Source: CAVRXQ01 sp963838845 (GTDB taxonomy: Bacteria; Actinomycetota; Acidimicrobiia; Acidimicrobiales; Bog-793). Taken from it: a DNA stretch of 64,000 nucleotides. This document shows, one piece after another, positions 17,765 to 29,488 of the stretch; positions within the stretch are counted from its first letter, which is position 1; the number at the start of each line of letters is the position of its first letter. A program made the translations under genes and the position numbers. The notes below the pieces were generated by a model. The model worked only from the letters and a program-made list of their open reading frames with translations. It ran no database searches and was not told the DNA's origin. The stretch covers positions 558,001 through 622,000 of the forward strand of contig CAWISR010000002.1 of the NCBI GenBank assembly GCA_963838845.1. Reading direction: 5' to 3'.

Positions 17765-19000
17765 GTGAGCGAACCGATCGCGGACCACACGCTTGGTGCG
17801 CGCGCCTCGAGCGTCGATGTCTTCGTCGCGGATCGCCGCAAGACGCTCGCGCCGACACCATCGACCAAGGTCACCCCTGAAGTCGTCCCGGCGTGGCCGT
17901 GGCTCTGGCCGACCGTCGCCTATCTCGCGACCCGCGCCGTGCTGCTGCTCCTCGCCGGCCTCATCGCACTCGACGGCCACCACTCGATCACCGCCGAACT
18001 CACGGGTTTCGACGGCGGCTGGTACCTACGCCTCATCGAGCACGGCTACCCGACGCACGTCACCCATGGACAGTCGACGCTCGGTTTTCTGCCGCTCTAT
18101 CCGATGGTCGTGCGTGCGGTCGATTGGCTGACGCTCGCCTCGGTACCGCTCGTTTCGTTGATCGTCTCCTTCGCCGGTGGGCTCGCCGCCACTTTGCTCG
18201 TCGAACGGCTGGCGACGAGGTGGTGGGGACAAGAGGTCGGCCGGCGAGCGGCGATCGTCTTCGTGCTATTCCCGGGTTCGGTCGTCTTTTCGATGGTCTA
18301 TTCCGAGTGCCTCACGATCCCCCTCGTTGTCGGGTGCCTAATTGCCGTCTCCCACAAGCGATGGATCGTCGCCGGCGCGCTCGCCGGGTTTGCGACGGCG
18401 GTCGAACCGGCCGCGCTCGCGATCATCCCCGCCCTCGCGTTCGTGGCGATCCGCGAGCTCCGCGCCCGGGGATGGCGCGACCCGAGCGCACGCCGCAGCG
18501 TGTTCGCGCCGATGCTCTCCACTTTTGGGATCGGCGGGTTCGCGATTTTCTTGTGGGTGTGGACGGGGTCGCCGTTCGCCACGCTCAACGCACAGCACTA
18601 CGGCTGGTACCAGCAGAACGAACCGCTCGGGATCTTCGGTCTGCCGATCGTCCACCACCTCATCGCCTCGCCCGGGAAGGTGTTGCCGTACCTGCCGAGC
18701 TGGAATCTGTGGAACGGGATCGCCGGCGCGGTGTTCATGGCCGTCTCCCTCGTCGCCCTCTATCGGGTGCGAAAAGAGCTCTCGGCGGGGGCACTCGGTT
18801 GGGTGATCGGCATCGCCGTGTTGACGGTTTGGTCGGTGATGACACCGCCGAACGCGCGCCTGCTGTTGATCGCCGTTCCGGCGGTGATCGTTTGGGCGCG
18901 CAGGCTCACCGCGGCGCGGCTCGGCATGTTCATCGCCGCTGAGTCGGCGGTATTCGTCGTCGCGAGTGCGCTCACGCTCTCCGGCCACATGCTCCCCTGA
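17765..19000 (+). CDS. Polytopic membrane protein, PIG-V-like mannosyltransferase family
   Basis: 411 residue integral membrane protein with about eight to ten helices. It carries the GT-C type motif FDGGWYLRLIEHGYP near residue 80, with the acidic residue expected to bind the polyprenyl-phosphate donor, then LGFLPLYP and VYSECL, as in actinobacterial PIG-V-like mannosyltransferases. Such enzymes transfer sugars on the outer face of the membrane for glycolipids or glycoproteins. The start is a GTG at 17765, 126 bases after coaE. The acceptor is unknown. Confidence 0.75.
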   Translation: MSEPIADHTLGARASSVDVFVADRRKTLAPTPSTKVTPEVVPAWPWLWPTVAYLATRAVLLLLAGLIALDGHHSITAELTGFDGGWYLRLIEHGYPTHVTHGQSTLGFLPLYPMVVRAVDWLTLASVPLVSLIVSFAGGLAATLLVERLATRWWGQEVGRRAAIVFVLFPGSVVFSMVYSECLTIPLVVGCLIAVSHKRWIVAGALAGFATAVEPAALAIIPALAFVAIRELRARGWRDPSARRSVFAPMLSTFGIGGFAIFLWVWTGSPFATLNAQHYGWYQQNEPLGIFGLPIVHHLIASPGKVLPYLPSWNLWNGIAGAVFMAVSLVALYRVRKELSAGALGWVIGIAVLTVWSVMTPPNARLLLIAVPAVIVWARRLTAARLGMFIAAESAVFVVASALTLSGHMLP

Positions 19001-19061
19001 GCAACGGCGGGAGCGAGGCGCTCAGACCAAAGTCACTGATCGGCCGGGACGAAGCTCGCCG

Positions 19062-19310
19062 TCAGGAGGCGCTTTCCTCCTGCTCGTCGAGGACGGCGTG
19101 CTCTCCGTCGATGAAATCTGCTAGCGCGGCGGCCGCAGACTCGATCGCTTGCCGGGTTTCGAGGAGCTCCGGCGTGATCCCGTGTTCCGCGCAGAGGTCG
19201 TCGACTTCGACTGACGCCTCGGCGAGGGTGAGCGCGAGCAATTCGTCCGCGGAACGGCCGCGATGCGGCGCGCCCTTGACCAAGGTTCCGCGGTACTCGG
19301 ATCCGGCCAT
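19062..19310 (-). CDS. Small conserved-looking protein of unknown function
   Basis: 82 residue acidic protein (MAGSEYRGTLVKGAPHRG, then two helices and an acidic end DEQEESAS). It begins with ATG at 19310 preceded by an AAGGGG ribosome site, and codon choice matches its neighbours, so it is probably real. It lies between the glycosyltransferase and uvrB on the opposite strand. No domain is recognised. Confidence 0.5.
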   Translation of the reverse strand: MAGSEYRGTLVKGAPHRGRSADELLALTLAEASVEVDDLCAEHGITPELLETRQAIESAAAALADFIDGEHAVLDEQEESAS

Positions 19311-19456
19311 GTCGGGGCCCCTTCTCGTCCTGGCGCACGCACCTGGCTGCGCCTTTGCTCCGCAAAATACGGCCGGCGTCCTGTCGCTTCTAGTGCCGAA
19401 GGACCTGCAAGTTTGCGCCCGCCTTATGGCGAACAGGGCATCGGTACGCTCGGCCC

Positions 19457-21520
<2,064 letters not shown>

Positions 21521-21791
21521 CGCTCTCGCTTTTCGAGCATCACGATTTCCAAAGGCTCCGCGGAACGGCAAGCACCGATGGGTTGTGACGATGGTCGTGG
21601 GGCCGGCTCGCTCCGCCTCAGCGACTCGGCAGCGGTTTGCGATCGCGACGACCACAGAGAGCGTGCCCCTGACGCTTGCCGGTCGTCTGATCCACATTGT
21701 GAAATCGCGGCGCAGAAACCGCATCCCCGGTTGCATTTCGGCGGCGGCGAAGCGCGCGATCTAGCCCCCGACCTGCTCCGAACTGCGTAAG
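21521..21791. other. Intergenic region between uvrB and the betaine transporter
   Basis: 271 bases marking the left edge of the accessory region. No tRNA, integrase or perfect terminal repeat is visible. Small complementary words (GGTCGTGG near 21593 and CGACGACCAC near 21648) could form a long imperfect hairpin. The promoter for the ProVWX operon must lie here, but no consensus was found. Confidence 0.35.
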
Positions 21792-22907
21792 GTGTGGGCG
21801 GTGGGGGGAGTTGCATCGAATGGGGCGGGGGACATTCCGGACCAGGTGACGGACCGTCCGGTCCAAGTGTCCTGCCGCAACGTCTGGAAGGTCTTCGGTC
21901 GCGGCGGCGAGAAGATTCCCGGCAGCGAGAAGGCCGAGCTGAGTCGCGCCGAGCTCATGGAGGCCGAAGGCTGCACGGTCGCGGTACGCGATGTTTCCTT
22001 CGACATTCCAGAGGGCGAAGTCTTCGTCGTCATGGGTCTTTCGGGGAGCGGCAAGTCGACGCTCACCCGTTGCATCACGCGATTGATTCAGGTCACGACC
22101 GGCGACATTGACCTGTGCGGCAGCAGCGTGGTCAAAGCTGATTCAAGAGGTCTTCGTGACATGCGGAGAACGAAGGTCAGCATGGTGTTCCAGCACTTCG
22201 CGCTCCTCCCACATCGGAACGTCCTCGACAACGTCGCCTACGGACTCGAGGTGCGCGGCGTCGACAAGGGCCAACGGCACGAACGCGCCCGCGAGCTCCT
22301 CGGTGTTGTCGGCCTCGCCGGCTTGGACCGCTCGTACCCGAATCAACTCAGCGGCGGGATGCAGCAACGCGTCGGCCTTGCTCGCGCGCTCGCCAACGAT
22401 CCCGAGGTGCTGATCTTCGACGAGGCGTTCTCGGCGCTCGACCCGCTCATCCGACGAGGCATGCAGGATGAGCTCGTCCGGCTCCAGCAACAGATGCACA
22501 AGACGGTGATCTTCGTGACGCACGACCTCGACGAGGCGCTGAAGCTCGGTGACCGCATCGCGATCATGCGCGACGGCGCCTTCGTGCAACTCGGCACTCC
22601 CGAAGAAGTCGTCGGTCACCCCGTCGACGACTACGTCGCCGCCTTCACCCAGGACGTGCCGAGAGCGAAGATCCTCACCGCGGCGTGGGTGATGCGTCCG
22701 GTCGTCCCCGGCAAGACCCCGGAGCGTTCCGTCGCGGAATCGACGAAGCTCGAGGACGTCTTGGGATTCCTCGCCGAACGCGACGAGATCGTCGGCGTCG
22801 TCGATGCCTCGGGAAACATGGTCGGCACGATTGACCGCGCGACGGTCCTCCAAGCGGTCGTCACCGGGCCGCCGCATCCCGACTCGATGCTCGCCGTTCG
22901 AGCCTGA
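21792..22907 (+). CDS. proV: Glycine betaine/proline ABC importer, ATP-binding subunit
   Basis: 371 residue ATPase of an osmoprotectant-type importer. The N-terminal extension VFGRGGEKIPGSEKAELSR, before Walker A, is the ProV/OpuAA hallmark. Motifs are Walker A GLSGSGKST, signature LSGGMQQR, Walker B VLIFDEAFSALDP and switch FVTHDLDEA. The C-terminal 90 residues form a shortened CBS-like regulatory region (LEDVLGFLAERDEIVGVVDASGNMVGTI), smaller than the usual CBS pair. Start GTG 21792 follows a TAAGGT word; GTG 21846 is an alternative. First gene of a proVWX operon. Confidence 0.93.
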   Translation: MWAVGGVASNGAGDIPDQVTDRPVQVSCRNVWKVFGRGGEKIPGSEKAELSRAELMEAEGCTVAVRDVSFDIPEGEVFVVMGLSGSGKSTLTRCITRLIQVTTGDIDLCGSSVVKADSRGLRDMRRTKVSMVFQHFALLPHRNVLDNVAYGLEVRGVDKGQRHERARELLGVVGLAGLDRSYPNQLSGGMQQRVGLARALANDPEVLIFDEAFSALDPLIRRGMQDELVRLQQQMHKTVIFVTHDLDEALKLGDRIAIMRDGAFVQLGTPEEVVGHPVDDYVAAFTQDVPRAKILTAAWVMRPVVPGKTPERSVAESTKLEDVLGFLAERDEIVGVVDASGNMVGTIDRATVLQAVVTGPPHPDSMLAVRA

Positions 22908-22915
22908 GAGCAATC

Positions 22916-24919
22916 GTGGCGCTGGCGCTTCCCCGTCGAAGCAGCATCGGCGAGCTGAACTGGCGGGTGGCGCTCCGTCCACCATGGCCGGGCATCGCGC
23001 TCGCCGGGGTCGGGATGGCGGCCGGCGCGGCGGCAAGCGGCACCGCCGCGGGCTTTCCCGCCGGATGGGTCCCGGGTTCGCAGAACGCGTTCACGAGCGT
23101 CGACAACTGGATCACGGCCCACCAGGGGAGTGCGCCGGTGTTCACCGATTTCGTCACGCCGATCGGCGACGGACTCGGACACATCGTCAACGCGCTCGTG
23201 AGCGTCTTCACGTTCATCGGTTGGCCCGGGGTGCTCGCCGTGTTCGTGCTCGCGGCGCTCGGCGCCGGAAAAGTCCGCACGGCGGTGTTCGCGTCGATCG
23301 TCGTCGCGGGTTTCGGACTCCTCGGGCTGTGGGCGGACAGCATGGCGACGCTTGCGTTGATGACCGTCTCGATCCTCGTCGCGCTGGTGATCGGCATCCC
23401 GCTCGGGATCGTGGCCGGGCTGTACGACCGGGTCGATCGCACCCTGCGACCGATGCTCGACGCCGCGCAGATGCTGCCGGCGTACGTCTATCTCATCCCC
23501 GTTGTCATCCTGCTCGGGATCGGCAATCCCGCCGGTGTGATCGCCACGGTGATCTACGCGGCGCCGCCGGTGATCCGGCTGACGTCGCTTGGGATCCGTT
23601 CGGTTCGATCAGACGTGATGGAGGCGGGCGTGTCGTTCGGCTCGACCCGACGCCAGCTTCTGACGAAAGTGCAACTGCCGCTTGCCCTGCGGCCAATCCT
23701 GCTCGGGATCAACCAGGTGATCATGATGGCGCTTTCGATCGTGGTCCTCGCCTCGTTGATCGGTTCGGGCGGCCTCGGAGACCCGGTGCTCGCCGCGCTG
23801 ACGATCCAGAACCTCGGACAGGCGTTCACGCCGGGTATCGCCATCGTGGCGATGGCGATGCTGCTCGACCGGATCGTCTCCGCCTACGGCGATCGCATCG
23901 GCCACGCGCACGACGCGGTGCCGGCGAAGCCGGGCTTCTTCGAACGGCATCGTCGGCCGCTGATGCTTTCGGGCGTCGGCGCCGGCGTCGCCCTCGTGTT
24001 CATCACCCACTTCGCCCTCGGCGTCCGCGACTTCCCCCAGAGCTGGTCGTTCTCGATCAGCGGGCCGGTGAATACCGGCCTCACCTGGCTCGAGTCGCAC
24101 CTCTTCCACTACTCGAGCGTGCCGGTGGTCGGTGGCACCGAGAACCTCTCGAACTTCCTCACGCTGTCGATCCTCAACCCGTTCACGAGCTTTTTCAGCG
24201 CCATCCCGTGGTGGCTCGCCGTCTTTGCCACCGGTGCCGCCGGCGTCCTGGTCGGCGGTGTGCGCAGGGGTGCGCAGTTGGCGATCTGCCTCGTCGGCGT
24301 CGGGCTGCTCGGTGTCTGGACGGACGCCGCGTCGACGCTCAGTCAGGTCGTGGTCGCGCTCGGGCTGTGCCTGCTCGTCGGATTCCCGATCGGAGTGCTC
24401 GCGTACTGGTGGCCGTGGCTGAACCACGCATTGCGTCCGATGCTCGACACGCTGCAGACGATGCCGGCCTTCGTCTACCTCATCCCCGTCGTGGTCTTCT
24501 TCAGCGTCGGGCCGGTCGCCGGCGTCATCGCCTCCTTCGTCTACGCGGTGCCGGCGACGATCCGCTTGACGATCCTCGGGCTGCGCGGCGTCCGTCACGA
24601 CATCATCGAGGCTGGCGAAGCGTTCGGTTCGACCCGCCTGCAGACGCTGTGGAAGGTCGAGCTCCCCGCGGCGCGCCCGGCGATGCTGCTCGCCGTCAAC
24701 CAGACGATCATGCTCGTGCTCGCCGAAGTGATCGTCGCCGGGCTCGTCGGCGCCGGTGGTCTCGGCTACGACGTCGTCGTCGGGCTCGACCGCGACGAGT
24801 TCGGCCTCGGGCTCGCCGCCGGGCTCGGGATCGTCCTGATGGGGATCGTCTTCGACCGCCTCACCCAGGGCGCGGGCCAAGGCCCCGGCGGTCCGGTCGC
24901 CGAAGGCGCGGGCGCATGA
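22916..24919 (+). CDS. proW: Glycine betaine ABC importer permease, fused tandem ProW-ProW
   Basis: 667 residue permease holding two complete MetI-like domains in one chain, about residues 1-330 and 345-660. Each half has the ProW pattern: a hydrophobic N-terminal helix set, a LRPMLD..Q.(L/M)PAYVYLIPVV segment, and the EAA-like coupling loop (EAGVSFGSTRRQLLTKVQLP and EAGEAFGSTRLQTLWKVELP). Closing motifs are LIGSGGLG and LVGAGGLG. A single polypeptide may thus supply both halves of the pore instead of a homodimer. The GTG start is eight bases after proV. Duplication with divergence is clear; transport polarity and substrate are inferred. Confidence 0.9.
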   Translation: MALALPRRSSIGELNWRVALRPPWPGIALAGVGMAAGAAASGTAAGFPAGWVPGSQNAFTSVDNWITAHQGSAPVFTDFVTPIGDGLGHIVNALVSVFTFIGWPGVLAVFVLAALGAGKVRTAVFASIVVAGFGLLGLWADSMATLALMTVSILVALVIGIPLGIVAGLYDRVDRTLRPMLDAAQMLPAYVYLIPVVILLGIGNPAGVIATVIYAAPPVIRLTSLGIRSVRSDVMEAGVSFGSTRRQLLTKVQLPLALRPILLGINQVIMMALSIVVLASLIGSGGLGDPVLAALTIQNLGQAFTPGIAIVAMAMLLDRIVSAYGDRIGHAHDAVPAKPGFFERHRRPLMLSGVGAGVALVFITHFALGVRDFPQSWSFSISGPVNTGLTWLESHLFHYSSVPVVGGTENLSNFLTLSILNPFTSFFSAIPWWLAVFATGAAGVLVGGVRRGAQLAICLVGVGLLGVWTDAASTLSQVVVALGLCLLVGFPIGVLAYWWPWLNHALRPMLDTLQTMPAFVYLIPVVVFFSVGPVAGVIASFVYAVPATIRLTILGLRGVRHDIIEAGEAFGSTRLQTLWKVELPAARPAMLLAVNQTIMLVLAEVIVAGLVGAGGLGYDVVVGLDRDEFGLGLAAGLGIVLMGIVFDRLTQGAGQGPGGPVAEGAGA

Positions 24920-24977
24920 CGGCGTCGGGCCGAACAGTTCTCGAAAACGAGCAAGGGGAAACGAAAGGAGCAACACC

Positions 24978-25982
24978 GTGAGAGGAAAACCATGGCTGCG
25001 GACCTGGTCCGCAAAGAAGGCGCTCGTCGCCTTGGCGGCGGCGTCGATCGGGCTCGCGCTCGGCGGGGTGGCGGTCACCTCCGCTTCGGCGAGCTCGAAG
25101 CCGACGATCACGCTCGCGACGAACTCGTGGCAGGGGTCAGCCTCGAACAACGACGTCGCGCAGTACGTCATCGAAAAGGATCTCGGGTATCCGGTGAATC
25201 TGCTGACGATCGACGAGATCCCGACCTGGCCGGCGATGGCGAAGGGATCGGTCTCGGCGGTGCTCGAGGTCTGGGGCCACTCGAACCTCTACGCGCAGTA
25301 CGTGAAGGGCAACCACGAGGTGATCGACGCCGGGCTCGAGGGACCGGACGGCAACATCGGCTGGTATATCCCGACGTATCTCTTGAAGTCCCACCCCGAG
25401 CTGAAGACCTGGCAGGGGCTGAAGAAGGATTGGAAGCTGTTCGTCACCCCGCAGACGACGCCGAAGGGTGAGTTCCTCGACGGGTCGCCGAGCTACGTGA
25501 CGAACGACGCCGCTCTCATCAGCACACTCGGCCTCGACCTGAAGGTCGTCTACGCCGGGACCGAGGCGTCCCAGCTCGCCGAGATCGAGCGCATCTACAA
25601 GGCTCACGGCAACGTGCTCTTCTACTGGTACACGCCGCAGTACATCAACGCGTTGTACAGCTTCTCTCAGATCCAGCTGCCGACGTTCACCCAGGCATGC
25701 GCGAAGCTGCCGGCGGCGAAGATCAACTGCGCGTATCCGCCGTACTACCTGTACAAGGCGATGAGCGCACAGCTGCCGAAGATCGCGCCGAAGGTGGCCG
25801 ACTTCATCAAGCGCTTCAACTGGACCTCCGCCGATCAGAACGCGGTCGGCTACGACATCGCGGTGAAAGGCATGAGCCCGAGCGCGGCGGCGAAGCTGTT
25901 CGTCGACACCCACAAGTCACTCGTCTCGTCGTGGTTGAGCGGGCCGTACACGAAGACGCTGGCGCCGGTTCCAGGAACGTGA
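24978..25982 (+). CDS. proX: Glycine betaine-type substrate-binding protein
   Basis: 334 residue extracytoplasmic binding protein (OpuAC/ProX family). The N-terminus has a signal peptide with basic residues, a hydrophobic core (ALVALAAASIGLALGGVAV) and an ASA-like cleavage site; no lipobox Cys is evident. The mature part contains NSWQGSASNNDVAQYVIEKDLGY and VSAVLEVWGHSN, plus many Trp and Tyr residues, as expected for an aromatic box binding a quaternary amine. The ribosome site AAGGAG precedes GTG 24978. Last gene of proVWX, closed by a strong hairpin. Confidence 0.9.
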   Translation: MRGKPWLRTWSAKKALVALAAASIGLALGGVAVTSASASSKPTITLATNSWQGSASNNDVAQYVIEKDLGYPVNLLTIDEIPTWPAMAKGSVSAVLEVWGHSNLYAQYVKGNHEVIDAGLEGPDGNIGWYIPTYLLKSHPELKTWQGLKKDWKLFVTPQTTPKGEFLDGSPSYVTNDAALISTLGLDLKVVYAGTEASQLAEIERIYKAHGNVLFYWYTPQYINALYSFSQIQLPTFTQACAKLPAAKINCAYPPYYLYKAMSAQLPKIAPKVADFIKRFNWTSADQNAVGYDIAVKGMSPSAAAKLFVDTHKSLVSSWLSGPYTKTLAPVPGT

Positions 25983-26020
25983 TCGACAGGAAAGGTCATC
26001 GCATCTGAACAATTCGCGCG

Positions 26021-26061
26021 GTACGCGCCACCGTCGTCGTTCGGCGACGCGTGGCGCGTAC
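26021..26061 (+). terminator. Strong hairpin after proX
   Basis: Perfect 11 base arms GTACGCGCCAC (26021-26031) and GTGGCGCGTAC (26051-26061) with a second inner stem CGTCG/CGACG in the loop. No T-run follows, so it may act as a GC-type terminator or as an mRNA-stabilising hairpin separating proVWX from the dehydrogenase operon. Confidence 0.6.
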
Positions 26062-26178
26062 GTCGCGTCACGAGGTGAGTCGCACGGCGCGGATTCGTCG
26101 ATATGCGCCGCGCTCGTGGCGCCGTCTGACTCGTATCGTGACCAGCGGTGAGCTTGTTCGCCTCGACGAAGGATCTGA

Positions 26179-28689
26179 ATGCCAACTGAACGTGCGAGCG
26201 TCGTCGTCATCGGTGCCGGCATCGTCGGCAACTTCCTCGCGCACCATCTCGCGAAGCTCGGCTGGCGGGACATTCTCCTCATCGACAAGGGACCGATGCC
26301 GAATCCCGGTGGATCGACCGGTCACGCGTCGAACTTCGTCTACCCGATTGAGTACTCGAAGATGATGATGGAGCTGACGGCCGACTCCTCGGCGCAGTAC
26401 AAGCAGCTCGGGGTGTTCGTCGAAAGCGGTGGGCTCGAGGTCGCGCGCACAGACGAGCGCATGGAAGAGCTCCGGCGCCGCCTCGCGGCGGCGAAGGCGT
26501 GGGGGATCCCCGCCGAGCTTGTGACGCCGACGCGGGCGCGTGAGCTCGTCCCGTACCTGAACGAAAAGGTGATCATCGGCGCGCTCTACCTCCCGACGGT
26601 GGGCGTCGTCGACTCGCTGCGCGCCGGGACGTTGGTCCGCGATCAGGCCGTCGCGGACGGGTCGCTTACCGTCCAGGCGAACACCGAAGTGCTCGCCATC
26701 GACGTCGACGAGACGTCGAACCGGGTGCGGACCGTCCGGACGAGCCGTGGCGAGATCGAGACGGATTACGTCGCCATCTGCTGTGGGGTGTGGAGCCCGC
26801 GCATCGCGCGGATGGCCGGGGCGCGCATCCCACTCGTACCGACCGTGCACCAGATGATCAGCGTCGGACCGATCCCGATGTTCTCTGAGACCTCGGGCGA
26901 GATCGAGTTCCCGATCGTGCGGGACATGGACCCGTTGATGTACGAACGTCAGCACGGTGCGGACCTGGAAGTCGGCTCCTACGCGCACCGCCCGATCCTC
27001 GTCGAACCCGACGACATCCCACCGATCGAGAAGGCGGCGCTTTCGCCGACCGAGCTCCCGTTCACCCAGGAGGACTTCGACCCCCAGCTCGCCGAGGCGC
27101 TCGAGCTGATGCCCGACGTGCTCGACGACGAGCGCGTCGGTGTGCGGCACGCGATCAACGGCTTGATCTCGATGACCCCCGACGGGCATCCCGTGTTGGG
27201 CGAGTGCCCGGAGACCAACGGGCTGTGGTCGGTCGCGGCGAGCTGGATCAAAGAAGGTCCCGGGATCGCGCGGGCCGTCGCCGAGTGGATGAGCGGCCAC
27301 ACGCCGGAGATCGACATCCACGAGGCGGACATCGCCCGCTTCTACGACGCGCAGAAGACGCGTGCCCACGTGGCCGCCCGGGCAGCGGAGGGCTTCAACA
27401 AGATCTACGGGATCGTCCACCCGATGGAGCAGTGGGAATCCGACCGTCCGGTGCGCGTCTCGCCCTTCTACGAGCGTGAGAGCGCACTCGGCGCGAGGTT
27501 TTACGAGACGGCTGGGTGGGAACGCCCGTACTGGTACGCGACGAACGAGACGCTCCTCGAGCGCTATTCCGAAAAGGTCGCGCGCCGCGAGGCGGAGTGG
27601 GAGTCGCGTTGGTGGTCGCCGATCATCAGCGCCGAGCACCTCGCGATGCGCGACGGCTGTGGCGTGGTTGACCTCTCGGCCTTCGCGATGTTCGAGATCG
27701 TCGGCCCCGGCGCGTTCGAGAGCGTGCAGCGAACGGCGCTCGCACAGATGGACGCACCGGTCGGTCGTGTCGTCTACACACCGATCCTCAACGAGCGCGG
27801 CACGTTCGTCGCCGACTTGACGATCATGCGCCTCGGCGAGGAGCGCTTTCGCGTCGTGACCGGCGGGACAACCGGGAACATGGATCGCCGCTGGTTCCAA
27901 CGGCACCTCGTCGGCGATGCGCAGGTCTTCGACGTCACCTCGGCGTGGTCGACGCTCGGCCTCTGGGGCCCGAACGCCCGCCGGGTGCTTGCTCAGACGA
28001 CCGCCGACGACGTCTCGCATGAGGGTTTTCCCTTCGCGACGTGTCGGAGCATCGAGATCGACGGCGTCGCGGTGCTCGCCTCGCGCATTTCGTACGTCGG
28101 GGAGCTCGGCTGGGAGCTGCACATCCCGATGGAGCAGGGTGCCCGAGTCTGGGACGTGCTCTTTGAAGCGGGACGGTCCCTCGGCGTCGCGCCTGTGGGC
28201 CTCGGCGTCTACCTCGTCACCGGGAGGCTCGAAAAGGCCTATCGCGCCTACGGCGCCGAGCTCACCGCGGACTTCGACGTCGTCGAAGCTGGCATGCAAC
28301 GGCCGAAGGTGAAAGAAGCGGACTTCGTGGGCAAAGCCGCCCACCTCGCGCACCGTGAGGCTCCGCCGGCGGCGCTGTTGTGCACCCTCACCATTGACGA
28401 TCACCGTGCCTCGGACGGTCGGGAGCGTTTCCCGCTCGGCGGCGAGCCGATCCTCGAAAGAGACGGTGGGCGCCTTGTCGATTCGCTGGGGCGCGGTTCG
28501 TATGTGACGAGCGCCGGATCGGGTCCCTCGGTCGGCAAGCACATCCTGCTCGCCTACCTTCCAACCGAACTCGCCGTCGAAGGTGCGGGCTACGCCGTCG
28601 AGTACATGGGGCAGCGCCTGCCGGTGACCGTGGCGACAGTCGGGAGCCGACCACTTTTCGATTCCGATTCCGAGCGCGTCCGAAGTTGA
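26179..28689 (+). CDS. Dimethylglycine/sarcosine dehydrogenase-type flavoprotein
   Basis: 836 residue fusion that demethylates N-methylglycines oxidatively and passes the one-carbon unit to THF. The N-terminal DAO domain has the FAD dinucleotide motif VIGAGIVGNFLAHHL and NPGGSTGHAS, whose H49 matches the His that binds FAD covalently in dimethylglycine oxidase. A central FAO domain follows, then a GcvT-like THF-binding half (from about residue 430) and GCV_T_C (WELHIPMEQGARVWDVLFEAG). A GAAGGA site precedes ATG 26179. The etfBA pair directly downstream argues for a dehydrogenase rather than an oxidase. Dimethylglycine or sarcosine preference is not resolved. Confidence 0.85.
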   Translation: MPTERASVVVIGAGIVGNFLAHHLAKLGWRDILLIDKGPMPNPGGSTGHASNFVYPIEYSKMMMELTADSSAQYKQLGVFVESGGLEVARTDERMEELRRRLAAAKAWGIPAELVTPTRARELVPYLNEKVIIGALYLPTVGVVDSLRAGTLVRDQAVADGSLTVQANTEVLAIDVDETSNRVRTVRTSRGEIETDYVAICCGVWSPRIARMAGARIPLVPTVHQMISVGPIPMFSETSGEIEFPIVRDMDPLMYERQHGADLEVGSYAHRPILVEPDDIPPIEKAALSPTELPFTQEDFDPQLAEALELMPDVLDDERVGVRHAINGLISMTPDGHPVLGECPETNGLWSVAASWIKEGPGIARAVAEWMSGHTPEIDIHEADIARFYDAQKTRAHVAARAAEGFNKIYGIVHPMEQWESDRPVRVSPFYERESALGARFYETAGWERPYWYATNETLLERYSEKVARREAEWESRWWSPIISAEHLAMRDGCGVVDLSAFAMFEIVGPGAFESVQRTALAQMDAPVGRVVYTPILNERGTFVADLTIMRLGEERFRVVTGGTTGNMDRRWFQRHLVGDAQVFDVTSAWSTLGLWGPNARRVLAQTTADDVSHEGFPFATCRSIEIDGVAVLASRISYVGELGWELHIPMEQGARVWDVLFEAGRSLGVAPVGLGVYLVTGRLEKAYRAYGAELTADFDVVEAGMQRPKVKEADFVGKAAHLAHREAPPAALLCTLTIDDHRASDGRERFPLGGEPILERDGGRLVDSLGRGSYVTSAGSGPSVGKHILLAYLPTELAVEGAGYAVEYMGQRLPVTVATVGSRPLFDSDSERVRS

Positions 28690-28732
28690 AGATGCGCCTG
28701 CACGCGTTCGAGCCGGTCGCGAGTCTCGCCCG

Positions 28733-29488
28733 ATGAACATTCTCGTCTGCATCAAGCGCGTCCCCGATGTCGGCGGGCGCGTCACGCTGACGGCGGACGG
28801 ACGGGAGATCGACACGAGCTTCCTCGGGTTCACGATCAGTCCCCACGAGGAGTGCGCGATCGAAGAGGCGGTGCGGATCGTCGAGCGCGAGGGCGGCAGC
28901 GTGATGGTCGCGACACTCGGGCCAGATCAGGCGGTCGAACAGTTGCGCAACGCGCTCGCGTTGGGCGCGAACGAGGCGATGCTGCTCGAGACCGACGGAC
29001 GTGAATGGGGACCGATCGCGACCGCCGCCGCCATCGCACGGCTCGCGAGTGAACGCGGGCCCTTCGACCTCGTGCTGTTCGGGAACGAATCGGCGGATGC
29101 CGGCAACTACCAGGTCGGTGTGCGCGTCGCCTACCACCTCTCGTTGCCGGTCGTCACCGGCGCGAAGGCCCTTGAGATCGGCAACGGGCGGATCACCGTC
29201 CGCAGGGAGTATCTCGGAGCCCAGGAGTCGTTCGAGATCGCTTTGCCGGCCGTCGTCAGCGTCAAAGAGGGGATCAACCTGCCGCGCTATCCGTCGTTGC
29301 CGGCGCTGATGCGGTCGAAGAGAGCGACGGTCGATCGCGTCCCCGTCGAGTGGACCGAAGAGGGGTTGCGCACGCTCGCATTGCGCCTACCGGCGGAGAC
29401 CCGTCGGGGCGCCGACGTGCTCGGCAACGGCACCGAGGCCGTTCCGAAGCTCGTCGCGCTCTTGGAAGAGCTCGGGGTGTTGACGTGA
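28733..29488 (+). CDS. etfB: Electron transfer flavoprotein, beta subunit
   Basis: 251 residue ETF beta subunit carrying AMP or FAD and accepting electrons from the adjacent flavin dehydrogenase. Conserved segments are ILVCIKRVPD at the N-terminus, ISPHEECAIEEAVRI, LFGNESADAGNYQVGVRVAYHLSLP and the SVKEGINLPRYPSLP stretch near residue 185. Full length. It starts 43 bases after the dehydrogenase, and its stop overlaps the etfA start, so the three genes form one transcript. Confidence 0.92.
   Translation: MNILVCIKRVPDVGGRVTLTADGREIDTSFLGFTISPHEECAIEEAVRIVEREGGSVMVATLGPDQAVEQLRNALALGANEAMLLETDGREWGPIATAAAIARLASERGPFDLVLFGNESADAGNYQVGVRVAYHLSLPVVTGAKALEIGNGRITVRREYLGAQESFEIALPAVVSVKEGINLPRYPSLPALMRSKRATVDRVPVEWTEEGLRTLALRLPAETRRGADVLGNGTEAVPKLVALLEELGVLT

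Noticed and set aside
26068..28833. Very long minus-strand open frame (about 920 codons) opposite the dimethylglycine dehydrogenase gene
   Set aside because: It is antisense to a gene with clear domains and its translation is Arg/Asp/His-rich without motifs. GC-rich codon bias produces such shadows throughout the window (also 23609-25171, 12411-13733, 40993-42561 and 52086-54341).
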